NCBI RefSeq assembly: GCF_900060185.1
Contig: NZ_FIZY01000010.1
Span: 62,001-126,000 of the forward strand
Length of the DNA: 64,000 bases
DNA from: Grimontia marina
GTDB lineage: Bacteria; Pseudomonadota; Gammaproteobacteria; Enterobacterales; Vibrionaceae
Direction of reading: 5' to 3'
Part shown: piece by piece, positions 35,087 to 45,493 of the stretch
Layout of the letters: each line of letters opens with the position of its first letter
Numbering within the stretch: the stretch's first letter is position 1
The notes under the pieces: generated by a model
Told to the model about the DNA's origin: nothing
The model's database searches: none
What the model saw: only the letters and a program-made list of their open reading frames with translations
Translations under genes and position numbers: made by a program

Positions 35087-38000
35087 TCAGGGTTTGCTGG
35101 CGGACATCCTTTCACACAGTTGTATTGAGCTTCGTTGAAGCTTTTCGTAAAGCTCTTCGGGTCGGTTGCCGCCGTCAAAATTGTATTGTTCCAACGCTTT
35201 ACAATCAGTAGAAAAATCAACCGCTCCAACCATCAACGCCGCCCCTTTCATTTTGTGGGCAATTTTCTTTACATCCACATAGCGCTCGCTTTCCCAAGCC
35301 TTAACTAGTTCTTTGATGTCACTTTCCTGCGCGGAGAGGTAGCGGTCTATCAACATACCAATGAGCTCAGGGTCGTCACCTGTGTTCTCTTTCAGTGTTG
35401 AAAGGTCAAAAGGCTCAAGCGTTTCGCTTTCCACTTCTGCTTGTTGCGTTTGGGTTTTGACAGCACTTGATGCTGCAGTTGTTGCAAGCGAAGGAGAAAC
35501 CGTTGTAGATGAAGAGCTTTCAGAGCAGGGTTCAGGCTCTGTTAGAAAGCTGTTCATCAGAACGATCAGGTCGTGCTGTTTAAAGGGTTTGGCGATGTAC
35601 TCCGTCATTCCGGCATTGAGGCACTTCTCACGATCACCACTCATGGCATTGGCAGTCATAGCGATAATCGGTACTTCAGGCAAATTGTTCTCAATTTCTA
35701 ACTGGCGGATTTTCCGTGTGGTTTCGAATCCGTCCATTACAGGCATTTGGCAGTCCATAAAAATCATGTCATAGCGATTAGACATAAATCGCTCGAAGGC
35801 GATAGATCCGTTGTCAGCAAGTGTGGTCTTGCAGCCGAGTTTAGTGAGAACTGTATTGATGAGCTCTTGATTGACTGGGTGGTCTTCCGCAATCAGTACT
35901 GATAGACCTTTAACATAAAGGCTGTTGCCGACATTGCGAGAAGTTTCCTCATTGTGGGTCATCTGGCGGAAAATCTGTTTACGGCTGAGTCCTTTGGCAT
36001 CCAGTTTGATGACTGTCGAAAGTATCTCGTAAATAGACTCAATATTAAAAGGTGCGCTGATTGACGCTGAAATGACTTCTGTATTCTGTATCAACACACC
36101 GCGGATATCAGCGAGGTAAAGCACCGTATGTGAATTACCTTGTAGGAGCATAGAGGCTTTGAGCTTTTCAAGAGAAATAGTGTGATCAAGCAAGGTCACA
36201 TCGAATTGGTTAGACTGAAGTGCAGCAGATGCAGCATTTTCATCGCGGGCGATTGTGACGCAAAGCCCTAACAGGGTGAAATATTTATACAGGTTACTTA
36301 CCTGAGTAACGCTGCGGGAGATAAGCAGCGTCTTCATTCCTTGAAGTAATGATGTGTGTGAAGGCATTTGCTCTCGCGATGTATCAGGGACTTTGACAGT
36401 AAAGCGAGCGCTGAAGGTGGAGCCGTGACCAATGGCACTTTTAGCTTGAATGTCACCCCCGAGAAGATCAGCAAACTTACGACAGATAGGTAGGCCAAGC
36501 CCTGTCCCCTGATAGCGACGCCTACTGGAGTTATCAATCTGTGAGAAGTTTTCGAAAACCTTGTCCAGTTGCGCTGGCTCGATCCCAATGCCAGTATCTG
36601 CTACCTTTATCGCCAGTTCACAGTCAGAACCATTCCGACGGAGCTGGGTGATAGAGACATCCACATAACCACTGTTGGTGAACTTAGCAGCGTTACCAGC
36701 CAGATTAACCAGTATCTGCCTCAACTTGGAAAAATCCGACATGATTGAGCAGGGTAAATTGGGGTCGGTAAATGTGGTAAAACTGACGTTGTCTTTCACT
36801 CGGGGCGCAACGATATTAGTAACATTTTCAATGAGTTCATGAATACAGAAGATTTCCTGTCGAACGGTCATTTTACCTGCTTCAATCTTCGAAAGGTCTA
36901 GCACATCATTGATAATATCTAGCAATGCACTTGCCGATACCGCAATGGTGTCATTGTATTGCCGCTGTTCGTTGGATAGCTGGGTGTGTGAGAGTACTTC
37001 CGACATACCCATGATGCCATTAATTGGCGTACGAATCTCATGGCTCATCATGGCCAGGAAATTGGATTTGGCCTCGTTGGCCTGTTCGGCATCGTCTTTC
37101 GCGCGCACCAAGGCTTCATTTACTTCCCTGTTAAGTTGCGTCTGGCGGTCGGAATAGAGCATGCTACAGATGCTTTTCACGACGGGAGCAATCCAATCCA
37201 CGATCTCACCAGTGTAAGGGTTATCACGACCCGCTAACACAATGATACCGACTTCTTCTCCCATCGTGACCAACGGTAGGAATGCATAGTGCTCAAAAAA
37301 GTCGCAATCATCGTTGAGTACACCTTGGTGGGGTGAAGAATACGCTGTACGTTTGAGGCGGATAGCGGACTCGGCAAACGGTAGCAGTGGAAGCGGTAGC
37401 TCCTTAAATTCTTGCTTGAGGTTATTGACTTGGTGCTTGAAAAGTAGCTTCTGAACGCCGCCTTTTATAGACAACATTGCTACCAGCTTACTGTCGGTAA
37501 ACGTTGCCAATACCACCAACGCTTTTTTGAATGACCGCTCGGAGTTCCCCGTGGTCATGTACATGTCCTGCACAGAGTTAAAAACAGAATACAGTGCATT
37601 ACTTCGACTAAGTTTGGCTTCCATAAGTGTGCGCTGGGTAATGTCACGAACGTTCATGACCACATAATCCCGATCACCAATGCGCTGCTTATTCCCTACA
37701 AGGCGGAGGAACAGGGAATCATTATCTCCACCGTGAAATATTTTGCTAGCTTCCTCGCTGACGAGCGAGTTTTGGTATACCTGTTCAATGGTTCGAATAA
37801 GTTGTTGGTTGATGTCAGTACTGAGGGTATTCAATGGCGTGCCTTTTTCTGGCACGTTCGGCAAATCGACGAGTGTGGAAGCACGGTGATTCACCGTCAT
37901 AACATTACCGCGGCTGTCGAGGACAATCACGCCGTCAGCATAGTTCTTTAAAATAGATTCAAGGTACTGTTTGGTGAACCCAATACGCAGTAGTGAGTTG

Positions 38001-38986
38001 GCGTGTTTCATAAGAAACAGTATAAATGCACCGGTAACAACAAAAAATGTCACTGAAAGGTAGTTTCGGGTATATGTAACGGCACTAAGTGCGCTGTTTG
38101 CATCAAACTCAATGACAAGCCCAATAGGGAGTTCTTGGTACCATTGCCAGACGCCAATCGAAGGATCAGGGAGGTGTCCTTGAAAGCCTTCTGCATTGAG
38201 CCTGATGGATTTATCTGAGCGATAAAGTAAGTCTGATGGTGTTTTCCTTATCCGATTGACTGTTTCAATTGTGTCAGGCAGCAGAAGGCGATTCTTAGTT
38301 GGGGCGATGATTTGACCATTATCATTGATAGCGAAAGCAATGCGAGAAGGGATAGTTTCCTGACTGAAAAACAATTTGTCGAAGTCCGAACTTTTCCGGG
38401 TTGCCACCAAAACAACAGGATCTGTATGACTGGAACCGTTAAAAAAGGCGAGAGCCATAATGATTTCCGTCAATGGCTTTTCATCATCAGACAGGTGAGG
38501 AGGGCTAATAAACAGAGTTTGTCGTTTGACCATAGGAATGATGTTTGGATAGATATTGACGGCTACATCTGAAAACTCGTAAGCAAGCTCAAGAAGAATT
38601 TCTCCCTCCGGGGAAAATAGAGTGACTTCGTCGAGTGAAAAGGATTCTCGATATAAATCTAAGATTTTTGTTACTTCGCCGGCATTGGTTAGGGCTTCTC
38701 CGTTGAATGCGCCGCCAATATCCAGCGCCTGAATCAGTTGATTATCAGTGGCAATAATCCCCAACTCGCGTTCACGGTGGTGATACCAGTCATCAACTGA
38801 TGAGCTGAGATTGCTGATTTCTGTTGTAAGAAAGTAAGAAAGTTTTTCCTGCGTGTCCTGATAGATGGAGCGATAAAACCAAAGGAAAGATAGCAGCAGA
38901 ATAATGACGACTGCACCGCCGCTAAGGAAGAGTTGGGCCAGTGTATAGCGAGATTCCTGGCTAGCTAGGCGGAAGTTGTTAGCCAT
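35087..38986 (-). CDS. Large hybrid sensor kinase: Cache-like sensor, PAS, GAF-like, HisKA, HATPase, two receivers, Hpt
   Basis: A 1299-residue kinase. Membrane segments lie at 20-38 and about 308-326, enclosing a 270-residue periplasmic sensor of Cache type. A PAS domain (about 345-450) and a GAF-like domain (about 465-610) follow. HisKA has the phospho-acceptor His649 ([14 protein letters not shown]), and HATPase carries DTGIGIEP and GTGLGLP. The first receiver (about 890-1020) is degenerate: the Asp stands in LLDHTISL and no KP motif is seen. The second is canonical ([12 protein letters not shown]). The C-terminal Hpt has [12 protein letters not shown]. It starts 23 bases after the receiver-hemerythrin gene and forms one operon with it. 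Confidence 0.92.
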   Translation of the reverse strand: MANNFRLASQESRYTLAQLFLSGGAVVIILLLSFLWFYRSIYQDTQEKLSYFLTTEISNLSSSVDDWYHHRERELGIIATDNQLIQALDIGGAFNGEALTNAGEVTKILDLYRESFSLDEVTLFSPEGEILLELAYEFSDVAVNIYPNIIPMVKRQTLFISPPHLSDDEKPLTEIIMALAFFNGSSHTDPVVLVATRKSSDFDKLFFSQETIPSRIAFAINDNGQIIAPTKNRLLLPDTIETVNRIRKTPSDLLYRSDKSIRLNAEGFQGHLPDPSIGVWQWYQELPIGLVIEFDANSALSAVTYTRNYLSVTFFVVTGAFILFLMKHANSLLRIGFTKQYLESILKNYADGVIVLDSRGNVMTVNHRASTLVDLPNVPEKGTPLNTLSTDINQQLIRTIEQVYQNSLVSEEASKIFHGGDNDSLFLRLVGNKQRIGDRDYVVMNVRDITQRTLMEAKLSRSNALYSVFNSVQDMYMTTGNSERSFKKALVVLATFTDSKLVAMLSIKGGVQKLLFKHQVNNLKQEFKELPLPLLPFAESAIRLKRTAYSSPHQGVLNDDCDFFEHYAFLPLVTMGEEVGIIVLAGRDNPYTGEIVDWIAPVVKSICSMLYSDRQTQLNREVNEALVRAKDDAEQANEAKSNFLAMMSHEIRTPINGIMGMSEVLSHTQLSNEQRQYNDTIAVSASALLDIINDVLDLSKIEAGKMTVRQEIFCIHELIENVTNIVAPRVKDNVSFTTFTDPNLPCSIMSDFSKLRQILVNLAGNAAKFTNSGYVDVSITQLRRNGSDCELAIKVADTGIGIEPAQLDKVFENFSQIDNSSRRRYQGTGLGLPICRKFADLLGGDIQAKSAIGHGSTFSARFTVKVPDTSREQMPSHTSLLQGMKTLLISRSVTQVSNLYKYFTLLGLCVTIARDENAASAALQSNQFDVTLLDHTISLEKLKASMLLQGNSHTVLYLADIRGVLIQNTEVISASISAPFNIESIYEILSTVIKLDAKGLSRKQIFRQMTHNEETSRNVGNSLYVKGLSVLIAEDHPVNQELINTVLTKLGCKTTLADNGSIAFERFMSNRYDMIFMDCQMPVMDGFETTRKIRQLEIENNLPEVPIIAMTANAMSGDREKCLNAGMTEYIAKPFKQHDLIVLMNSFLTEPEPCSESSSSTTVSPSLATTAASSAVKTQTQQAEVESETLEPFDLSTLKENTGDDPELIGMLIDRYLSAQESDIKELVKAWESERYVDVKKIAHKMKGAALMVGAVDFSTDCKALEQYNFDGGNRPEELYEKLQRSSIQLCERMSASKP

Positions 38987-39009
38987 TTAGTCCTCGTCAT
39001 GTGAGCATA

Positions 39010-40047
39010 TTAAAATAGGGATTTGTATTTAGTGTCTTCCTGTACCACATGTTTCACCCACCAAAAACGCAACAGACGGAAAAAATCGGTCTTATAAAAG
39101 CCGGGATCCGCTTGGCACTTAAGAATCACAAACTCTGCCTGTTTAACAAGGCGCGCATGCATGTCTTTGTGCATTTTTAATCTTGGATAGTTGGCATCAG
39201 TGAGCAGATCCTCTTCTAACTCAATATGGTCCTCAACGTAATGCTGAAAGCGCTTTGCAATGTCATCAAACTCATTGCCTTCATGATGAGTAACAACAAG
39301 GTCATAGGTGTCGTTGATGATACTGAGCAACTCTTTGTTGCTCTGGTCTAGTTCTGGATGACCGACAGTGAAGCGGTCCTGCCACTTAATAAATTTCTTA
39401 CGGTTGTCTGACTCTGGTTGCCCTTCTTCTGCTGCGGGAGCAACCGGCGGTGGAGAAGAATGTTCTGTAGAGCTTGGTGTTACATTTTCTGTGGCATTTG
39501 CGAGCATAGGCTCTGCTGTTCCTGATTCTTTATGCTCATGAATTACTGCATCAACTTCTTTTAAAACATCGTCAGTAAATGCAACGGTACCGTTCACCTT
39601 GAATGCTGTTGATTTAGCAGGATCTTGCTCGTACATAGCAAAGTAGTGTTCGATACCCTTCTTTGGTTTGGCTTGTTGCGAGAGCTGGCTGATTCTATCT
39701 TGAAGCGATTGCTTATTTACTGGCTTCACGAGGAAAGCGTCCACATCGAAAGCGATACACTGAGCAATAACAGTCTCTGCGGCATTAGCTGTGAGGATAA
39801 TGATTGGGATGTCATGAGGCAGCCCATAACGGCCACTTCTGATAAGTCGAAGCATTTCTAGTCCATCAATGGGTTCCATCTGTAGATCAGTAATGATGAA
39901 CGAGGGGCGCTCATGGTATAGTTTAGACATGGCATCTGCGCCGTCAGTAGCTGTGATGCACTCATTAAACCCTTGAGACTTTGCCATAATGGCAATGGTC
40001 TCACGGATCATTTCATGGTCATCAACAACTAAGCACTTTTCAAGCAT
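39010..40047 (-). CDS. Response regulator with C-terminal hemerythrin domain
   Basis: A 345-residue protein. The receiver (1-120) has Asp54 in IITDLQMEPIDG and Lys108-Pro109. A Pro/Glu-rich linker (about 170-215) leads to a hemerythrin domain (220-345). Of the usual di-iron ligands His274, Glu278, His293, His297, His333 and Asp338 are present. The first His is replaced by Asn237 (LDQSNKEL in place of the DxQH pattern). Hemerythrins bind O2 or NO at a di-iron centre. As an output domain it suggests a phosphorylation-linked oxygen or redox response, with the kinase of the same operon as the donor (inference). Confidence 0.9.
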   Translation of the reverse strand: MLEKCLVVDDHEMIRETIAIMAKSQGFNECITATDGADAMSKLYHERPSFIITDLQMEPIDGLEMLRLIRSGRYGLPHDIPIIILTANAAETVIAQCIAFDVDAFLVKPVNKQSLQDRISQLSQQAKPKKGIEHYFAMYEQDPAKSTAFKVNGTVAFTDDVLKEVDAVIHEHKESGTAEPMLANATENVTPSSTEHSSPPPVAPAAEEGQPESDNRKKFIKWQDRFTVGHPELDQSNKELLSIINDTYDLVVTHHEGNEFDDIAKRFQHYVEDHIELEEDLLTDANYPRLKMHKDMHARLVKQAEFVILKCQADPGFYKTDFFRLLRFWWVKHVVQEDTKYKSLF

Positions 40048-40081
40048 TAGCTACCCCAACTTAAGTACAGTCTCCCCTAAT

Positions 40082-40107
40082 AAAAATAGCCTAGAGGGCT
40101 GTTTTTT
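40082..40107 (-). terminator. Rho-independent terminator of the azl operon
   Basis: On the minus strand AAAACAGCC / GGCTATTTT pairs over a CTCTA loop, followed by TTTAT. It lies between azlD and the receiver-hemerythrin gene. Confidence 0.65.
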
Positions 40108-40163
40108 CAATTAAAGAGACGTTGGTTTTAGAATTGAGATTCCTAATTCTGATACAGATCCCG

Positions 40164-40469
40164 TTAGCGGATTAACCAGAAAAAAATCATTGAAATTATG
40201 ACCGTTTTCAGGGTGCTAAGGCGCAACAGACTGAGTGCGCATACGAATCCACCCGCCAACAGGAATGGGTTGTGCAATGATATGTCGATGCTTCCTTGAG
40301 GAAAAAGTAGGATAGGTACGGTTAATGCCATTAGCACTGCTGGTGCCGAGTATTTCAGGATACGTTGCATCACTGGGGTTACGCGGAATGGGATGCTCTG
40401 AGCGAGAAAGAAGTAACGCACCGAAAAAGTAATGCCTGCCATGCCGATAATAATAAGCCAAGTATTCAT
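40164..40469 (-). CDS. azlD: AzlD-family branched-chain amino acid exporter subunit
   Basis: A 101-residue membrane protein with four hydrophobic segments. Its core 'VMQRILKYSAPAVLMALTVP' is characteristic of AzlD. Together with AzlC it forms a two-subunit exporter of branched-chain amino acids (family knowledge). It overlaps the end of azlC by four bases, showing coupled translation. Confidence 0.9.
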   Translation of the reverse strand: MNTWLIIIGMAGITFSVRYFFLAQSIPFRVTPVMQRILKYSAPAVLMALTVPILLFPQGSIDISLHNPFLLAGGFVCALSLLRLSTLKTVIISMIFFWLIR

Positions 40470-41203
40470 TTTCTCTTCCCCTCCCTCTTGGTGTGTATAG
40501 GCATAGCACTTTCAGACACAAACCCAGCGATCATACCAGTGATAGCGGCAGCAATCAGTGCATTGCCATAGCCTGCCAGTGTCAATGTCGTCATTACCGC
40601 GAATGAGACCAACACACAGACTAGGACCGGAATGTCTTTAATTGTAGGTATGACTAAGGCGAGGAATGTCGCAGCGATGGCAAATTCCAGTCCTAGTTCT
40701 TCAATGTTCTCAAACTGCGTGCCGCCAAGCACACCCAAGAGAGTCGCAAGGTTCCAGCAGAAGTAGAAAAATGCACCACTGAACAGGGCGTAGTGCTTGT
40801 CGAATTCTCCCGTTCTCTCAATATTGGCAGCACAGAGTGCATACATCTCATCAGTCAGCAGAAAGCCAAGAGTGACTCTCCATCTCAGGGGTAATTGTCG
40901 AATGTACTGACGAAAGTTAACAGAATAGAGCAGATGACGGGCACTGATGACAAAAGTGGTACCAAACAGCGTGCTTCCTGGCACACCCACGCCCATCATG
41001 GTCACACCTGAAAGTTGTGCTGCTCCGGCAAACACAAAAAGTGACATAGCTTGCGCCTGTAAAGGTGTTAGGCCCATTTGGACTCCTAGCGAGCCGCAAA
41101 GCACGCCCCAAGGGATCACTGCCACGCTGAGCGGCAACATGTCTGAGCAGGCATTGAGCCAAACTTTATTCTTCATGAGTAATGAGGGGTTGTCTTTGTT
41201 CAT
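40466..41203 (-). CDS. azlC: AzlC-family branched-chain amino acid exporter subunit
   Basis: A 245-residue membrane protein with about eight hydrophobic segments, including the AzlC motif PWGVLCGSLGVQMGL and 'FAGAAQLSGVTMM'. The ATG at 41203 has AAGGAT 6 bases upstream and is preferred over the upstream frame start. It overlaps the end of the AraC gene (minus strand) by 38 bases. Confidence 0.92.
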   Translation of the reverse strand: MNKDNPSLLMKNKVWLNACSDMLPLSVAVIPWGVLCGSLGVQMGLTPLQAQAMSLFVFAGAAQLSGVTMMGVGVPGSTLFGTTFVISARHLLYSVNFRQYIRQLPLRWRVTLGFLLTDEMYALCAANIERTGEFDKHYALFSGAFFYFCWNLATLLGVLGGTQFENIEELGLEFAIAATFLALVIPTIKDIPVLVCVLVSFAVMTTLTLAGYGNALIAAAITGMIAGFVSESAMPIHTKREGKRK

Positions 41204-42077
41204 GCTTATCCTTCGAATGCGGGAGAATGCTTTCTGTTTTATCAGCCACACGTATCGAAGAATTGCACAAAATTGCTTTCTGGTATTGCTTCGGTGTTAC
41301 GCCAATGGCACGGCAAAAATGTCGGTGGAAATGGCTTTGGTCGTGGAAACCACAGGAGATTGCGCAGTCGGCAAGGCCGAACCCATTTTTCATCATATGT
41401 TGCGCGCGACGGACACGTAGCTGTATCTGGTAGGCGTGAGGTGGCAACCCATAACGGGCTTTGAACTGTCTAACCAAATGATATGGGCTGACCCCAGAAA
41501 GCTGACTTAAGGTGTCCAAAGTGACTGTTTCCGTTGCGTTTTGATGTAGATATTCCCGTACTAAATCCATTTTGGGACCAATCTTGGTGATGTCCTCTGG
41601 CAATTGGGGGCGCTTGTTGAACCGACACGTCAATGAAAGCAGGACATGATGGGTGAAGGTTTCAGTAAGCAGCGGATCTTCATTGCTGCGCAGCAGAGAG
41701 AAGAGCATTAAAAGTTGATTGGATAGCTTGGGGTCTTCTTCAACCGCAAAAGGGAAATATGGCACTTTGGATGCCAGCCCAAGATCTTTAGAAATGGCTA
41801 TGAATTGCGCCTCGGTGGGATACATAGCTTCGTAAGTCCAGCCTCCTTCGGTGGCGGAATGCCCATCATGTACCTGATCTGCGTTGACAAGAATAATGCT
41901 ACTGGCTGGCGCGATATGATAGCCACCGGTTCGCCAGAAACGCTGTGCGCCTTTGCGAATGACACCGACGGTATAGCCCTCATGGGTATGGCGGGAAAAA
42001 GCTTGTTTTTCGTAAGAGGCTTCCAATACTTCCAAGCCGCCTAATAGAGGTGAAGAATCAAATTTCGCGTGTTCCAT
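41166..42077 (-). CDS. AraC-family transcriptional regulator
   Basis: A 303-residue regulator. A cupin-type N-terminal domain (HTHEGYTVGVI, residues 30-110) is followed by two C-terminal helix-turn-helix motifs (VTLDTLSQLSGVSPYHLVRQF; LADCAISCGFHDQSHFHRHF). It lies immediately upstream of azlCD on the same strand and overlaps azlC, so it probably regulates this exporter and itself. The same AraC type is often found with LysE- or Azl-type exporters. Confidence 0.93.
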   Translation of the reverse strand: MEHAKFDSSPLLGGLEVLEASYEKQAFSRHTHEGYTVGVIRKGAQRFWRTGGYHIAPASSIILVNADQVHDGHSATEGGWTYEAMYPTEAQFIAISKDLGLASKVPYFPFAVEEDPKLSNQLLMLFSLLRSNEDPLLTETFTHHVLLSLTCRFNKRPQLPEDITKIGPKMDLVREYLHQNATETVTLDTLSQLSGVSPYHLVRQFKARYGLPPHAYQIQLRVRRAQHMMKNGFGLADCAISCGFHDQSHFHRHFCRAIGVTPKQYQKAILCNSSIRVADKTESILPHSKDKHEQRQPLITHEE

Positions 42078-42221
42078 TACACTCCTTGCTCTATCGATAA
42101 GGGGCTGGCGTTCTAAGTCTTACGAGTATACCCAAGGACGACGATAAAAATTTGTACAAAATTGCGATAGTGATGGCGGGTGCGATGCAAAAAGAACGGA
42201 TAAGTGGAATTGGGAAAAGAA

Positions 42222-42245
42222 AAAGGACGCCATGGGGCGTCCTTT
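42222..42245 (-). terminator. Terminator of the cold-shock gene
   Basis: AAAGGACGCC / GGCGTCCTTT stem with CCAT loop, followed on the minus strand by TTCTTTT. Confidence 0.9.
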
Positions 42246-42269
42246 CAAATTCTCTGCGAGAAGAAAAAA

Positions 42270-42476
42270 TTAGATTTTTTCTACGTTTGCAGCTTGTGGG
42301 CCTTTTTGACCTTGCTCGATCTCAAACGCCACTTTTTGGCCTTCAGCCAGAGTTTTGAAACCTTCGCCAGTGATAGCACGGAAGTGAACGAAAACGTCTG
42401 GGCCATTTTCTTGCTGAATGAAACCAAAACCTTTTTCTTCGTTAAACCACTTCACGGTACCGGTAGATTTAGACAT
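42270..42476 (-). CDS. Cold-shock protein (CspA family)
   Basis: A 68-residue OB-fold RNA chaperone. RNP1 is KGFGFI and RNP2 is VFVHF. The ATG at 42476 has AGGAG seven bases upstream; an in-frame extension to 42524 does not fit the family. The upstream gap of more than 500 bp gives room for the long leader usual in csp genes. Confidence 0.96.
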   Translation of the reverse strand: MSKSTGTVKWFNEEKGFGFIQQENGPDVFVHFRAITGEGFKTLAEGQKVAFEIEQGQKGPQAANVEKI

Positions 42477-43029
42477 GTTGTCTCCTGAATGTATTTCTAT
42501 TTGTATCATTGCGCACACGCGCATTAAGACCTATTAACGAATCACTTATGGTGGCAAATGTAGCGAACATCTTCAGGACAACTTACTTTTGCGAAGGTAG
42601 GGTGTAACGAAGTTTTCAATTGCAGCATAAAGAGCTCTATTAACCAGGCCGAACGATAGTACCACAGAGGTGCCAATTGTATAGTTAATTTATGGCTCTT
42701 CTGCGTCACCTTGTGCATTAGGTCCACTACTTCTTCGCAAATTACGCTGAAAGTTGGCGAAAATAAGCACAACGTAAAAATAGTCGGAATTCTGAGAAAA
42801 GAAAGTGAGACATCTCTCGATTTTCGAAAGGGGAAGTGTATTTGTTCTAAGAATCATAACGTTAGATAGTAAGTTGAAGCAAAATTGTCACACTGCTTTC
42901 AAAATAGCGATCAAAAACCACCTATCCTACTGAGGCATCCAGTTGTGATGTTTCGATCCTGTCACTGTTTGAATTAATGGAAAAAAATAAAATCATCACT
43001 AAAGAATCGAAAGTTCGGGAGGATTATTA
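42477..43029. other. 553-bp divergent intergenic region between csp and the ROK kinase
   Basis: No supported gene. A 76-codon minus-strand frame at 42542-42772 has no ribosome-binding site or recognisable content. The csp-proximal part probably encodes the 5' leader of the cold-shock mRNA, and the right end holds a good ribosome-binding site (GGGAGG) for the GTG at 43030. Confidence 0.5.
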
Positions 43030-43929
43030 GTGAAAATTGGGATTGATCTGGGCGGCACAAAAATTGAAGCCGTTGTTTTAAACAATAACGGTGAACAGCT
43101 TTTTGTTGAGCGAGTTCCCACGCCACAGCATGACTATCAGGGGACGTTGGACGCGATAAAAGGGCTAGTAGATCGTGCGGAGACCGCCGTTGGCGAAAAA
43201 TGCACCGTCGGTATGGGGATCCCAGGTACACTTTCTCCAGTGACAGGGAAAGTAAAGAATGCCAATTCAGTCTGGCTTAATGGTCAGCCACTTGATAAAG
43301 ACCTTAGCACCTTACTTGGCCGTGAAGTTCGTATTGCAAATGATGCAAACTGCTTCGCGGTCTCTGAAGCCGTCGACGGTTCAGGGGCAGGCAAGCACCT
43401 AGTATTTGGGGTGATCATTGGCACGGGTTGCGGTGGAGGAATCTCGATTGGCGGTAAAGTCCATGCAGGTGGTAATGGTGTTTCGGGCGAATGGGGCCAC
43501 AATCCACTGCCTTGGCAGACCGAACAGGATCGCCACCATGCTGAGCACATTCACTGCTATTGTGGCAGACCAAGTTGTCTTGAGGTATTTATTTCCGGCA
43601 CTGGCTTCTGGAAAGATTTCGAGTTGACGCATGGTGAAACACTGCGAGGGCCAGATATCATGGACCGTGTAGAGAGAGGCGATAAAGACGCTGAAGCTTG
43701 CATCCAACGCTATGAAGACCGTTTAGCCCGCGCATTGGCATCGGTTGTTAATACTCTAGACCCCGATGTGATTGTACTTGGCGGCGGGATGTCCAACGTT
43801 GAACGTATTTACAAAAATGTTCCAGCATTGATGAAAAGATGGGTCATGGGTGGCGAGTGTGACACGCCAATTGTGAAAGCTAAATATGGCGATTCGAGCG
43901 GCGTACGTGGGGCAGCCTGGCTCTGGTAA
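43030..43929 (+). CDS. mak: ROK-family fructokinase (Mak-like)
   Basis: A 299-residue sugar kinase. The ATP motif [10 protein letters not shown] opens the protein; the ROK block '[15 protein letters not shown]' and the zinc site [10 protein letters not shown] follow. The sequence resembles E. coli Mak over its full length ([27 protein letters not shown]). GTG is the start, with GGGAGGA 9 bases upstream. It is monocistronic and ends in a terminator. Mannose or glucosamine as alternative substrates cannot be excluded. Confidence 0.92.
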   Translation: MKIGIDLGGTKIEAVVLNNNGEQLFVERVPTPQHDYQGTLDAIKGLVDRAETAVGEKCTVGMGIPGTLSPVTGKVKNANSVWLNGQPLDKDLSTLLGREVRIANDANCFAVSEAVDGSGAGKHLVFGVIIGTGCGGGISIGGKVHAGGNGVSGEWGHNPLPWQTEQDRHHAEHIHCYCGRPSCLEVFISGTGFWKDFELTHGETLRGPDIMDRVERGDKDAEACIQRYEDRLARALASVVNTLDPDVIVLGGGMSNVERIYKNVPALMKRWVMGGECDTPIVKAKYGDSSGVRGAAWLW

Positions 43930-43940
43930 TGATTCATTGT

Positions 43941-43966
43941 GGTATGGTGGTGTCTTCCACCATACC
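43941..43966 (+). terminator. Rho-independent terminator of the ROK kinase
   Basis: GGTATGGTGG / CCACCATACC perfect stem with loop TGTCTT, followed by a pyrimidine-rich stretch. Confidence 0.7.
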
Positions 43967-44087
43967 CCTGCTTTCTTGTTTTCCTCAATTTTTCTTCTTC
44001 ACGCCAACCTCAACGAATGCCTCTATAGTTACAAAGTGATTCTCATTTCTAATACTTTTAGTGTTTGATGGCATTGTAAGGGGACGT

Positions 44088-44642
44088 ATGAAGATCATTT
44101 TTGCAGACGATATGGCAGACATGCGCGACAGCATTTTGGAGTCTTTGAATGCATTGAATGAAGACTTTGGGCCATTAGAAATCCTTGGGCAGGCCAAAGA
44201 TGGTAGAGAGCTTATTTCTTTGGTTGAGCGAAATCCTTCTGTCGATTTGGTTTTGACTGACTTGAGGATGCCCAACATGGATGGTTTGTCAGCGCTAGTC
44301 TATCTGAAGGCAAACTGTAATATCAAAAATATCGTGGTCATTTCCAATGAAAGCTTTGTCTCAATCTCTCGGGCAGAAAAGATAAAAGTGGATGCTGACA
44401 CGGAAGAAAAGCTGGCGTTGCTCGATAAGATTGCGCACCGCGTCATTGACGATGAAGTGGAGGAAGGCAAAATCAACTCTATTCTGATTGGTTGTGAAAA
44501 GTTGAGATTAGATCCTGTACAGGTTGTAGAGTATTACGGTGCCTCAGGCTACATGCGCAAACCCATTACAAAGAGAAAAATGCATGGGTTGTTTGATGAG
44601 CTGAACAAGACAGAATCCTTTATTAATATCGGTATCGTGTAA
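44088..44642 (+). CDS. Single-domain receiver (CheY-like) with an insertion
   Basis: A 184-residue response regulator with no output domain. The acidic pair Asp7-Asp8 (FADD), phospho-acceptor Asp58 (VLTDLRMPNMDG), Ser86 (VISNES) and Lys158-Pro159 are all present. A canonical receiver has about 22 residues between the Thr/Ser and Lys; here there are 72. The roughly 50-residue insertion (about 95-145) is charged and helical. The ATG 44088 has AAGGGGA upstream. It lies before the chemosensory operon (254 bp away) and is the probable output of its kinase (inference). Confidence 0.9.
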   Translation: MKIIFADDMADMRDSILESLNALNEDFGPLEILGQAKDGRELISLVERNPSVDLVLTDLRMPNMDGLSALVYLKANCNIKNIVVISNESFVSISRAEKIKVDADTEEKLALLDKIAHRVIDDEVEEGKINSILIGCEKLRLDPVQVVEYYGASGYMRKPITKRKMHGLFDELNKTESFINIGIV

Positions 44643-44896
44643 GTCAGATGTGTGATTATCTGCTCGTTCGGGTAGATAATCACATCAACCTTCCTTCTAA
44701 TTTCCCTACTATTTCATGTTGTTATTGGCCTATTGCCAAGATTACAGATGCTTATTGATAGCTTTGACATTGGGACAAGCTGGCCTACTGTTAAATCAAA
44801 GCCTCAATACTTTCTCAAAATTGAAACATGAGGTTGCTCTATGGGCGGGTTTGTCTAATCCGTTGTTTTGTAAGCCTGTAGCTTGAAGGGCTAGCC

Positions 44897-45478
44897 ATGG
44901 ATAATGCAGCTGAGCGATACTTGGAAAAAAGCGCTGTCCTGAATTCGGGAGATAGACAAGTCGGTCATCATCGCGGAACGAGGTTAAAACAGAAGAAACT
45001 CATCTTTTCTCTGGCTGAGGAGCAGTATGGAATTCCTCTGTCTTCCGTGAAAGAGGTGATTGGTATGGTGAAGGTGACGCCCATCCCTCATATGCCGAGC
45101 TTTTTTAAAGGCCTTATCAACCTTCGTGGGAAAATCATTTCCGTTATCGACCTCAGGCTGAAACTCGGGTTCGAAGAAAAAGCCTATGAGCCCAAGAAGA
45201 CCTCCATCATTATCAGCGACGTCAATTCACTGACTGTCGGCACCATCGTGGATGACGTGAATGAGGTTATAGGCTTCACGGATGAGCAAATCGAAACCAA
45301 AATTCAAATATCCAGCAGTATAAAGCGAGAGTACATCTATGGCGTGGCGAAGGCCGAGGATAGCAGTCTGGTGTTATTGCTGGACATTCTCAACGTGCTT
45401 GAGCCAGAGGAATTAGATTTGATTAGCACACACGTTTCTGTGCAGCCGACAACTGGCAACACGAATTTTGATATTTAG
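44897..45478 (+). CDS. cheW: CheW-like coupling protein
   Basis: A 193-residue CheW. A roughly 35-residue charged N-terminal extension precedes the CheW domain (KKLIFSLAEEQYGIPLSSV to the end), which contains GLINLRGKIISVIDLR. It couples the receptor to CheA. It is the first gene of the continuous chemosensory operon and is separated from the receptor gene by 15 bases. Confidence 0.94.
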   Translation: MDNAAERYLEKSAVLNSGDRQVGHHRGTRLKQKKLIFSLAEEQYGIPLSSVKEVIGMVKVTPIPHMPSFFKGLINLRGKIISVIDLRLKLGFEEKAYEPKKTSIIISDVNSLTVGTIVDDVNEVIGFTDEQIETKIQISSSIKREYIYGVAKAEDSSLVLLLDILNVLEPEELDLISTHVSVQPTTGNTNFDI

Positions 45479-45493
45479 CCGAGGATGATAGCC

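Noticed and set aside
42123-42140. Another MITE TIR (TATACCCAA...) upstream of the AraC gene
   Set aside because: Only nine bases match and no second end is found, so chance similarity is likely.
42542-42772. 76-codon minus-strand frame upstream of the cold-shock gene
   Set aside because: No ribosome-binding site, no recognisable domain, and it falls in the expected leader of csp.
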